Source: an uncultured Oscillospiraceae bacterium (lineage in GTDB: Bacteria; Bacillota_A; Clostridia; Oscillospirales; Oscillospiraceae). Taken from it: a DNA stretch of 5,704 nt. The notes under the pieces were generated by a model, which was not told where the DNA came from, ran no database searches, and worked only from the letters and a program-made list of their open reading frames with translations. The stretch is from NCBI GenBank assembly GCA_910579155.1, contig CAJTTS010000170.1, forward strand, positions 1 to 5,704, in the 5' to 3' direction. Positions 1-5,704 of the stretch are shown here, piece after piece. Position 1 is the first letter of the stretch. Each line of letters starts with the position of its first letter. Made by a program: the position numbers and the translations under genes.

Positions 1-81
1 CCGGTGTAATGTGGATTATGACAAGGCCGGACACCCAAGAAAAGCGACCAGATATCGGTCACCTGATCTCAAAACAAGCCC

Positions 82-110
82 CATACAAATCCTGTTTTTT
101 CTGATATACT
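82..110 (+). promoter_or_regulatory. Probable sigma-70/sigma-A promoter with extended -10, upstream of the KilA-N gene
   Basis: TATACT at 105-110 is preceded by TG at 102-103 with one base between, which is the extended -10 pattern. A weak -35 candidate, CATACA (82-87, 3 of 6 consensus bases), lies 17 bases upstream. An AT-rich tract with six T lies between them. The predicted start point would be near 117. A GGGAG Shine-Dalgarno site at 121-125 then sits 9 bases before the ATG at 135. The extended -10 can compensate for the poor -35. This is a pattern match only. Confidence 0.45.
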
Positions 111-134
111 TGCAGAAAAAGGGAGAATAGGATC

Positions 135-706
135 ATGACAGAGAAAGAAGTTGGTGAACTCTACATACGTTTGGCATTCCAATATGAGTCCGTAATTGGT
201 CGGCTTCTCGACAAGAAGATAATAGACCAGGATTTGGAGGACAGGCACAGGAAGTCTTTTTACGACTCGTTAGATGAAGAAAAACTCCGGACAGCCCAAA
301 AGATTGGAGATTATACCGAAATCATACGCCGTTATATGCGAGGCATGATCTGTGAGGATATGGTGTCATTGACAGGACTGGCAAAGTAATATTCTGAAGA
401 ATCTCCTGGATACATTATTCAAAGCTGGATGCGTAGCCGCAACACATTGGAGTTTCTCCGTCAATGGGAGAATGACATGAATGTGGAATTTGATGATAGG
501 GCCTGTGAGAAGCTAATTCAACAGGGGCATACAACATCGCTCACCACATTACACCCTCTTTGTGGATTCGAAGGACTCATGCGGTTGGGATTCGTGTAAA
601 ACAAGGCAAAGGCGGAGGTGTGAAGGCTTATCCTGAAATTGCGGCGGACTTCCATTTATGGTTAGATCCAAAGACGAGGTTAGCGATTGTTAGAAAACAT
701 ATGTAG
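135..706 (+). pseudogene. Broken KilA-N domain protein gene (phage-type DNA-binding/antirepressor-like)
   Basis: KilA-N domains are DNA-binding modules common in phage and large DNA virus proteins, often in antirepressor-like proteins. An ATG at 135 follows GGGAG (121-125). An open frame of 84 codons ends at TAA 387-389 directly after VSLTGLAK, the usual beginning of a KilA-N domain. The same frame then continues the domain with IIQSWMRSRNTLEFLRQWE (about 414-470), which fits the family pattern of a W-R-NT-EFL-WE core. Near 543-550 the reading shifts by one base. The second half, WIRRTHAVGI then GGGVKAYPEIAADFHLW and an IVRKHM end, lies in the frame from about 548 to TAG 704-706. One missing base near 546 would explain the shift. 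Two lesions therefore break a protein of about 190 residues. The first 70 residues are charged and helical and I do not recognise them. The 84-codon part could still be made as an orphan fragment. The KilA-N assignment is firm by motif order; the function is not known. Confidence 0.75.
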
Positions 707-764
707 TGTCAAAGCAAATCGGTATTATTTTGTATGTATGTCCAAATTTGCACAGAGATAGGAT

Positions 765-771
765 GGAGGAG
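765..771 (+). promoter_or_regulatory. Strong Shine-Dalgarno site fixing the start at ATG 778
   Basis: GGAGGAG (765-771) lies 6 bases before ATG 778, close to ideal spacing. It decides the start of the downstream gene in favour of 778 over the in-frame GTG at 706, which overlaps the KilA-N stop codon and has no comparable site. Confidence 0.65.
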
Positions 772-1095
772 CAAAGTATGAGAGCTCTATGTGTGGAACT
801 GGAAACCGGAACAAAGCAAGGAGAAAAAAGCCGCTATGAAGCCTTGCTACAGGACATTCAAAAGTGGTATCTTACGCAGCACAAACAATATGAGACCTTA
901 CTGAAGGGGGATATGCTCAGCAAACTCGGTACTCAGTTCGGAGAGCAGCTGGAACATTGGGATGAGTTGGCCATGACGGGGTATACAGAAAACTCTGCTG
1001 CAAAATCTGACCTCTTTGACCGCACTGAGCAATTGTGCAAGCTGATGCTGTCCGTGTATTCCTACGGACCAGACAGCACCTGTCCAGCCACGTTC

Positions 1096-1102
1096 AAAAA
1101 AA
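1096..1102 (+). other. A7 homopolymer at the frameshift point of the small upstream gene
   Basis: Seven A follow TTC (1093-1095). With eight A the reading becomes F-K-K-N-R-D-S-W-L and joins the two open frames. The frame in use reads AAA AAA preceded by C, so it is not the classical A-AAA-AAA -1 slippery heptamer in register. Transcriptional slippage, a one-base deletion by replication slippage, or a sequencing error at the homopolymer would all fit. Confidence 0.6.
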
Positions 1103-1253
1103 CCGAGATTCCTGGCTGAATTCACAATTAAAGTTCCCCCACATAATTGAACTGCTACAGACACAGCTTCAATTGCACAATGAGGGCAGTGACATCAATC
1201 TCGCCACTTTTACAGAGGAGAAAAAGGTTCGGAACAAACTGACGCACCGGGGC

Positions 1254-1267
1254 GAGGTCTCCGTATG
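1254..1267 (+). promoter_or_regulatory. Alternative start of the large gene: GAGG site plus ATGA stop/start overlap
   Basis: ATG 1265-1267 overlaps the TGA stop (1266-1268) of the upstream gene, a classic coupling arrangement, and GAGG (1254-1257) sits 7 bases before it. This frame (MNPLLQYPPEYADLPEPGE...) ends at TGA 1367-1369 and would need a shift near 1325-1340, for example loss of one C in the CCCC run, to join the long frame. The ATG at 1296 is in the long frame, but its GGAG lies only 1 base away, too close for normal initiation. Codons with G or C in third position favour the long frame right from 1296. I cannot settle which start is used. Confidence 0.35.
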
Positions 1268-1295
1268 AATCCGCTGTTACAATATCCTCCGGAGT

Positions 1296-4277
1296 ATGCT
1301 GATCTTCCTGAACCCGGAGAGCAGATCCGCACTTCCCCGCTTCGAATATCCCCCCAAGGCGGCCTGTGACACACAGCAGCTGATCCGTCGATTGAAGGAT
1401 TTCAAGTTCGACATGGAGCATACGATGCTCATTGCGGGCCCGCTCCACGATCTCTCCTCCGAGGTCAGATTGGTCCTCGCCAATCTGACCTGGAGCGCAG
1501 TCGTCGACCTGGACGGCTACTCCTTTTTCGGCGGCTTGCGCAGTGCGGTCCAGTTTTCCAACATAAATGACCAGAAGCTACAGTTGGACACCGCCAGGAA
1601 CTTTAATCCCAAGCGAAACTTCACAACATGGTTTACCTGCGGCGATTTTGCCAACTACGCATACTGCCAGCCGGACGGCGAGCCCCAGCAGAGCAGGCAC
1701 CTGTCAAACAACGGGATTTTTTTCGACAGCAAAGCCTCCTTCTGCAACAATTATTCCGGCCTGGAGTCGGACATGGGGGACGCCATAAAAGCCCTCATCC
1801 AGCAGTTTGCTGAAAAGCTCCGCCCCCTGAACATCCTGTACATCCACACGATCAATGACGAGTCCCGCCTGGTTTCCAGCATTATCAACGGCTGTGAAAA
1901 CGAATTTCACAGGAACCGGTCCGTGCCGTATACCATGACCGCCATATACTATGATTCCCCAGACGATTGGGCAGACGATCTGTTCCGACTGAGAAAAAAA
2001 TACGAACCGGACGATTTATTCCCGCTGGATAACCTGTACTGCGACCTGGACAGCATGGCCTCCGGTTTGATCGAATCACAGCGAGAGCTCCCTGTCCTTA
2101 CCGAAAAAACCGAGCCATTCCGTCTGCCCTCCGAGTCGGGGAGCTCTACAGGGATCGGCCAGAATCTCGCAATCAACCTCTCCGACATGTTCGAGGTCCT
2201 GTATGAGGATATCGGCGAGGTTCCTCCGAAGCAAGCCGTGCAGGAGCGGGAAGCTTTCTTCCGTGGCGGAACGGCAGCCTGGTCTGTGTTCCACGACGAG
2301 CAGACCGCCTCGCTGCTGAAAAGCGAATCCTACACGGCGCGCCTGGCCAATATCAAGGACGCGCTGGCCCATATCCCTGACCCGGACTCCGGCGCCAGCA
2401 GGATCTTCACCATACTGCACTCCCCTGGCATCGGCGGATCCACTCTGTTGCGTCGGATCGGCTGGGATCTGCATCTGGATTACCCGGTCCTACTGGTCAA
2501 ACGGTACGATAAGCGCATCCGGGAACTGGTTCGCAATCTGTACGACAGGCAAAAGCAAGGGGTGCTCCTCCTGGCGGACGATACCATCAGCGACCGGGAA
2601 CGGCTGAAAGAGGATATCCGCACATTAGACCGCGCCTGTGCCCTAGTTCTTTCCACTCGTGACAACGAGAAGAGTGGCGGCGGCACGGAGAAGAGGGGCT
2701 GCATCCCGTTCAGTTTCATCTCACCGGCAGGAGAGAACGTCCTGCGCGTCCGGTTCAAGGAGCACAGCCCCCTTTCACCTGCCCAGCTGAGCGAAAAGGA
2801 TCTGGGCTACGATAAATTTGTCAAGCCCACCGGTATGCGCTGTCCCTTTATGATTGGCCTTTACTACCAGCAGGAGCACTTCAACGGCGTGAACGGCTAC
2901 GTGGAACGGATGATGGGACAGGTAAAGGAGAAGCGGGAGGTCAAGCTTCTGGCCATGCTGACCCTGTGCCATTGCTATGGAAACATCGGTCTGCCCCAGA
3001 CCTTTGTGAACCGCTATCTCCAGATTCCGCTCGGCTCCTCCTATCTCAGAAATTATCCCCATGCCGATGCGGTGCTCCTCCCCATTCAAGACGGGCTGGG
3101 CGGCGACATCGGCACCTATAACCTGAAGCACTATCTCATCAGCAGGGAACTGCTGGAGCAATGCTGCCAGCGCCTTTACGGCAGCACCGTAAAAAACAGC
3201 TTTACCGACCTGTCGAAGCTGCTCATCGACGCGGTCTTTGACGCCTACCAGGCCAAGCCGGCCGACGTATATCAGGACATTTTGGAGTTCCTGTTCATCA
3301 ATAAGGAAGGCGAGGAAAACAAGTTCTCCTCCCTGATCCAGGCCGTCGCCTCTCCCAGCGGGCGCAAGGAGATCCTGCTGTATCTGGCGGAAAAGTTCGA
3401 CGCACTCACGGAGCACGCCCAGCCTGAGGATGCGGACTACCTTTATCGCATGACCGCCCACTTCTACGGACATCTGGGCCGCCTCTGCCACAACCGGGAC
3501 GTGGGGCTGGACAACCCCGGCGACGCCAGGATCTACTGCGAAAGAGCTGTGGAATTGATGGAGGCGTCCTCCCAGGGTTATCCGGACTCGCGGATCTATC
3601 ATATGCTGGGAGAATCCAGAAGCGCGCTCTTCCGCAAGCGGCTGGATGACGAAAACCTGCGGTTCCAGGAGTCGCTGGACAATTTCTCCCCGCAGCATGG
3701 ATATGAGGCATACGAGAAGGAGATCGATGAAATCTGCGCTATTTTTGAAAAGGCGGCAAACTACGGCTCCGAAGAGTACGCGACCTCGTCTCTGATCGAT
3801 TTGTACCTGCAGTATTTAATCAAGGTATATCAATGGAAACACATCCAGAATCCGGCGCAGCTGTCTGAGCGGCAGATGGAATACAAAACCGAGATCGAAC
3901 GTCTGCTGGACTGGTCCTACACCAGGGAGATGAGCGAAAGGAGCCAGAAAATTTTCCAGGACCTGGAGGACAACTATCACAAGGCATTGAACCCAAACAG
4001 CGGCGGCGACATTCAATACTACGAGAACCGCCTGTCAAAGCTCAAAGGGCGCACCGGAGTGGACTCGGAGATACTGAACGCGCGCAGGGGGCTGATCTGG
4101 GCCCGCCTTTCCAAGCACTATGCACAGGTCAAGGAAAATCCAGGCAAATCCAGGCAAATATATCACCCTGAAGGACAGCGAGCTCCTCTCGGTCCTGGGT
4201 CAGCTGGAGGAAATCCTGGGCGGACAGTGCGATCCCTCCGACTACTGGCAGCGCTCCATCCGCATCAGTTGCTTTGA
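1296..4277 (+). CDS. SAMD9-like STAND NTPase, N-terminal part of a gene split by a 10-bp duplication
   Basis: The frame is 993 codons, but only the first 950 residues (to base 4145) belong to the protein; the last 43 are out-of-frame tail after the duplication. Residues 44-87 hold a conserved-looking segment (MLIAGPLHDLS, then WSAVVDLDGYSFFGGL). Residues 175-265 alternate strands and helices (LNILYIHT) and could be the divergent Sir2-like domain known in SAMD9 relatives; this is inference. The P-loop is PGIGGSTLLRRIGWDLH (residues 377-393), with Gly-381 where Walker A normally has Lys. Walker B is VLLLADD (423-429). A sensor-like LVLSTRD lies at 450-456, and CPFMIGLYY (516-524) resembles the post-ATPase segment of STAND proteins. 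Residues about 620-950 are helical and TPR-like, with repeats of A-Y-E-A type helices. The known SAMD9 family order is Sir2-like, P-loop, TPR, OB-fold, which matches the restored protein. STAND NTPases act as cytoplasmic sensors in defence and cell death. Another large STAND subfamily is possible. The start is uncertain (see 1254-1267). Confidence 0.65.
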   Translation: MLIFLNPESRSALPRFEYPPKAACDTQQLIRRLKDFKFDMEHTMLIAGPLHDLSSEVRLVLANLTWSAVVDLDGYSFFGGLRSAVQFSNINDQKLQLDTARNFNPKRNFTTWFTCGDFANYAYCQPDGEPQQSRHLSNNGIFFDSKASFCNNYSGLESDMGDAIKALIQQFAEKLRPLNILYIHTINDESRLVSSIINGCENEFHRNRSVPYTMTAIYYDSPDDWADDLFRLRKKYEPDDLFPLDNLYCDLDSMASGLIESQRELPVLTEKTEPFRLPSESGSSTGIGQNLAINLSDMFEVLYEDIGEVPPKQAVQEREAFFRGGTAAWSVFHDEQTASLLKSESYTARLANIKDALAHIPDPDSGASRIFTILHSPGIGGSTLLRRIGWDLHLDYPVLLVKRYDKRIRELVRNLYDRQKQGVLLLADDTISDRERLKEDIRTLDRACALVLSTRDNEKSGGGTEKRGCIPFSFISPAGENVLRVRFKEHSPLSPAQLSEKDLGYDKFVKPTGMRCPFMIGLYYQQEHFNGVNGYVERMMGQVKEKREVKLLAMLTLCHCYGNIGLPQTFVNRYLQIPLGSSYLRNYPHADAVLLPIQDGLGGDIGTYNLKHYLISRELLEQCCQRLYGSTVKNSFTDLSKLLIDAVFDAYQAKPADVYQDILEFLFINKEGEENKFSSLIQAVASPSGRKEILLYLAEKFDALTEHAQPEDADYLYRMTAHFYGHLGRLCHNRDVGLDNPGDARIYCERAVELMEASSQGYPDSRIYHMLGESRSALFRKRLDDENLRFQESLDNFSPQHGYEAYEKEIDEICAIFEKAANYGSEEYATSSLIDLYLQYLIKVYQWKHIQNPAQLSERQMEYKTEIERLLDWSYTREMSERSQKIFQDLEDNYHKALNPNSGGDIQYYENRLSKLKGRTGVDSEILNARRGLIWARLSKHYAQVKENPGKSRQIYHPEGQRAPLGPGSAGGNPGRTVRSLRLLAALHPHQLL
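1441..1497 (+). repeat. Inverted repeat/stem-loop inside the start of the large gene
   Basis: GGTCAGATTGG (1463-1473) and CCAATCTGACC (1480-1490) are perfect 11-base inverted copies separated by a 6-base loop TCCTCG. Outer arms CGCTCCA (1441-1447) and TGGAGCG (1491-1497) also pair; the right side is continuous, and the left side carries a 15-base bulge. The stem encodes residues about 56-68 of the NTPase. It has no T-run after it, so it is not an ordinary terminator. It may affect translation or be a chance product of codon choice. Confidence 0.6.
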
Positions 4278-5529
4278 CAAGTGGTTTTATCTGGCAAAAA
4301 TGCCGGGGTCTGCGCGCTCCTTGGAAAAGGCAATCAACTACAGTGACCGCTGGATCGAGCTGTGTGACTACGGCGCAGGCGACCCACGCCCGTTCTATTA
4401 TTACGCGGTGTGCTCCATGCTGTATATGCTGGCGGGCAACTCGGTCGATACAGCTCGGATCGCGCTCTACTGGAAAAAGTGCGAAGGCTTCGGTCGGAAT
4501 TACGTAGATAAGCTGCGGGATGTCATCGTAAAGGGCTCCGGCATGGAGCAGCTCTTGGATATGCGCTACGCCGGGAGAGTTCCCACCGAATATGTGGAAA
4601 GATCCGGAAGGACGCCCCTGATCCTGGGCGGGGTCTTTGACCGCATTGAGGCGGATCGCGGGTATATCCGCCTGTCCACACCCAGCGAATGGAACGGAAA
4701 GGAGGCTAAGTTCACCCGCGGAAGGGGCAATACCTTGGGCGAAAACCAGAGGACCCATAACCTGGAAACCTTTGCCGGGTTCTCCTACGAGGGCTTTCGC
4801 GCCATCGACCAGTATGTGCGCGATATTTCCGCCAGCGAGGCCCCGCCCCAGCTCAAAAAGCGCAATCCCTCGGAGCGGGCAAAGCCGGATTCGTCATTGG
4901 GCAGGGAGGCCAAGCCCCGGACAGGTGCGCAGAAGGCAGGGAAACAGTTCTCCAAGTTTATTCCGAAACCCGGCGATCTGCTGATCAAACAAGGAGCAGC
5001 CAGCGAATACTCGGGGTGGATCAACGGAAAAATTGATGGAGTCCCCGCCGGGATCTCCATCGAAAAGGATATATACCGCTTCGGCCGCAACAGCATTGAC
5101 CGTAGCGGAGGGCTCAAAGAAGTCGTCAGGCTGCTCTCACGCAAGGAGTCCCTTCCCTGTGTCGTCATAAAGGGTCTGGAGGAGGGGCACTACGTAGCGT
5201 CTTTGTTCCAAACCGGCAAAACTCTGAGCGAGCTTCTGAGTGCCGCGCCAAAGTCCCAGGAAAATGCTCTGGTTCAGAGCCGGGAACCCGAACCGAAGCA
5301 AAAAGCGGCAATCAGCAACGGCACAACGGTCGCCGTGCGGCTGAGCCGTGTGGAATCGGAAGCAGCCTTCGGCTCCTTTGAGCATGACGGTACCGTCTGT
5401 CAAATCAAAATCTCGCTGAAGGGGAAAAAGATGATCGAGGCCATGAAGAAAGCATACAATCAGAAAAAGACCGTTGATATTCTGGTCACAGGTTATTCCA
5501 ACGGCCTATATTTGGGGCGGAAACGGTAA
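4120..5529 (+). CDS. C-terminal part of the SAMD9-like STAND NTPase (helical repeats and OB-like modules)
   Basis: This frame opens at ATG 4120, but sequence belonging to the protein begins at 4156 (K-Y-I-T-L-K-D). There is no Shine-Dalgarno site near 4120, so this is the tail of the upstream gene, not an independent start. Counting from ATG 4120, residues 13-160 continue the helical repeat array (SLEKAINYSDRWIELCDYG, then FYYYAVCSMLYMLAG). Residues 163-235 look beta-rich: LILGGVFDRIEADRGYIRL, then FAGFSYEGFRAID. A similar G-F-S-[YF]-E-G-[FP]-R-A motif is what I recall from the C-terminal OB-fold region of SAMD9 proteins. A basic, proline-rich linker follows at about 240-280. Two further beta-rich blocks lie at about 282-365 (GDLLIKQG, GWINGKIDGVPAGISI) and 400-469 (TTVAVRLSRVE to the GRKR end). 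OB folds in this family are predicted to bind nucleic acid; that role here is inference. Without the duplication the whole protein would be about 1,407 residues from ATG 1296. The stop is TAA 5527-5529. Confidence 0.6.
   Translation: MHRSRKIQANPGKYITLKDSELLSVLGQLEEILGGQCDPSDYWQRSIRISCFDKWFYLAKMPGSARSLEKAINYSDRWIELCDYGAGDPRPFYYYAVCSMLYMLAGNSVDTARIALYWKKCEGFGRNYVDKLRDVIVKGSGMEQLLDMRYAGRVPTEYVERSGRTPLILGGVFDRIEADRGYIRLSTPSEWNGKEAKFTRGRGNTLGENQRTHNLETFAGFSYEGFRAIDQYVRDISASEAPPQLKKRNPSERAKPDSSLGREAKPRTGAQKAGKQFSKFIPKPGDLLIKQGAASEYSGWINGKIDGVPAGISIEKDIYRFGRNSIDRSGGLKEVVRLLSRKESLPCVVIKGLEEGHYVASLFQTGKTLSELLSAAPKSQENALVQSREPEPKQKAAISNGTTVAVRLSRVESEAAFGSFEHDGTVCQIKISLKGKKMIEAMKKAYNQKKTVDILVTGYSNGLYLGRKR
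4136..4159 (+). repeat. 10-bp exact tandem duplication that breaks the STAND NTPase gene
   Basis: AAATCCAGGC occurs at 4136-4145 and again at 4146-4155, followed by a partial third copy AAAT (4156-4159). Ten is not a multiple of three. Deleting one copy makes the upstream reading VKENPG continue directly as KYITLKDSELLSVL in the downstream frame. The present sequence instead reads on for 43 foreign codons to TGA 4275-4277. The short-period repeat is typical of replication slippage and could in principle revert. Confidence 0.9.
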
Positions 5530-5550
5530 GCGCCGTTTTTGAATTGGCGG

Positions 5551-5600
5551 GGGTATTGGGGATAGTTTTTTCTAGACTACCCCAAATACCTTCGCTATTT
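5551..5600 (+). terminator. Likely rho-independent terminator after the NTPase gene
   Basis: GGTATTGGGG (5552-5561) pairs with CCCCAAATACC (5580-5590), with one bulged A. The arms enclose a loop containing six T, and TATTTTTG follows about 6 bases after the stem. It begins about 22 bases past the TAA stop. The T-run is short and not immediately adjacent, so efficiency is uncertain. A smaller CGCC/GGCG hairpin (5531-5549) lies just before it. Confidence 0.5.
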
Positions 5601-5680
5601 TTGTATGTGGTGAACTTTTCGGAAGCTGTCGTGGCGCAACGGTTACGGGCAATGTCAATAACCTAACAAGCAAGAGCTAA

Positions 5681-5704
5681 GAGCCTGTTTAAAATCTTTT
5701 GACA
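5681..5704 (+). mobile_element. Possible insertion-sequence end at the window edge
   Basis: GAGCCTGTTTAAAATC (5681-5696) resembles terminal inverted repeats that begin GAGCCTG, as in IS1031-type members of the IS5 family. It is preceded by TAA, which fits their TNA target. The window stops before any transposase or second end can be seen. The last six bases, TTGACA (5699-5704), are also a perfect -35 box, so a promoter is an alternative reading. Confidence 0.25.

Larger units (their letters stand above)
778..1268 (+). pseudogene. Candidate HEPN-type ribonuclease, frameshifted at an A7 tract
   Basis: From ATG 778 the frame runs to TGA 1117-1119 (113 codons). The last residues after KK are unlike the rest. 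The -1 frame carries on smoothly from the seven A at 1096-1102 to TGA 1266-1268. Adding one A restores a single 163-residue protein that looks all-helical. Near its C-terminus is RNKLTH (restored residues 152-157, bases 1230-1247), which fits the Rx4-6H motif with a polar residue after Arg, as in HEPN ribonucleases. HEPN proteins cut RNA in toxin-antitoxin, CRISPR and abortive-infection systems. The gene ends four bases, or no gap at all, before the possible starts of the large NTPase gene, so the two are probably translated together. As read, the frame stops before the motif and the product would lack the predicted active site. Third codon positions are less GC-rich than in the NTPase gene. 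The HEPN call rests on one short motif and helical character; another small helical partner protein is possible. Confidence 0.55.

Noticed and set aside
46..60. Small dyad GACC-GATATC-GGTC as an operator
   Set aside because: Arms are only 4 bases and the central palindrome is off-centre by one base; too weak to claim.
2..104. 3' end of an upstream gene
   Set aside because: Two forward frames stay open briefly from the window edge, but neither shows a recognisable motif or codon bias, so no gene is claimed.
706..777. GTG 706 as the start of the small helical gene
   Set aside because: It is in frame and overlaps the KilA-N stop, but lacks a Shine-Dalgarno site, whereas GGAGGAG sits 6 bases before ATG 778.
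1095..1102. Classical programmed -1 frameshift heptamer
   Set aside because: In the frame used, the heptamer is C-AAA-AAA, so the P-site tRNA would mispair after slipping, and I saw no clear stimulatory stem just downstream. Slippage by RNA polymerase or an indel is more likely.
2084..2147. 9-base inverted repeat AGAGCTCCC / GGGAGCTCT
   Set aside because: The spacer is 46 bases and each arm contains the self-palindrome GAGCTC, so the match is likely chance within coding DNA.
2775..3698. A 307-codon open frame on the minus strand
   Set aside because: It lies wholly opposite the NTPase coding frame, whose codon pattern and motifs are convincing. High GC in third positions commonly leaves such antisense frames open. 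No start signal or domain was recognised.
4129..4758. A 209-codon minus-strand open frame
   Set aside because: Antisense shadow of the C-terminal NTPase part; no ribosome site and no recognisable motif.
5626..5690. tRNA-like A-box TGGCGCAACGG
   Set aside because: No matching D-stem, anticodon stem or GGTTC T-loop follows at the right spacing.

Overview
The window looks like accessory DNA from a Clostridia-type (low-to-mid GC Firmicutes) gut bacterium. It has strong purine-rich Shine-Dalgarno sites, an extended -10 promoter and a KilA-N gene of phage type. This taxonomic guess rests on style, not on a marker gene. Composition is mosaic: positions 181-240 hold 26 G/C of 60, while positions 3481-3540 hold 42 of 60. 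All genes run on the + strand.

Layout. Positions 1-134 hold a probable promoter. Positions 135-706 are a decayed KilA-N domain gene, broken by an in-frame TAA at 387-389 and a frameshift near 546. Positions 778-1268 are a small helical protein gene broken at an A7 tract (1096-1102). Joining its two frames gives a 163-residue protein ending in RNKLTH, a match to the Rx4-6H motif of HEPN ribonucleases. From 1296 (or 1265) to 5529 runs one very large gene for a SAMD9-like STAND NTPase: a possible divergent Sir2-like N-terminal half, a variant P-loop NTPase, a helical TPR-like array and C-terminal beta-rich, OB-like modules. An exact 10-bp tandem duplication at 4136-4155 shifts the frame and splits it into a 993-codon N-terminal part and a C-terminal part. 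Removing one copy restores about 1,407 codons from ATG 1296. Positions 5530-5704 hold a likely terminator and, at the edge, a possible insertion-sequence end.

How the parts may work together. A candidate HEPN RNase directly upstream of, and nearly touching, a STAND-type sensor/NTPase suggests a two-gene abortive-infection module. In this model the NTPase senses a phage cue and releases or activates the RNase. Both genes are frameshifted here, so the locus is either silenced, reversibly switched off, or affected by sequence errors. The assignments come from motif reading only; no database search was possible.
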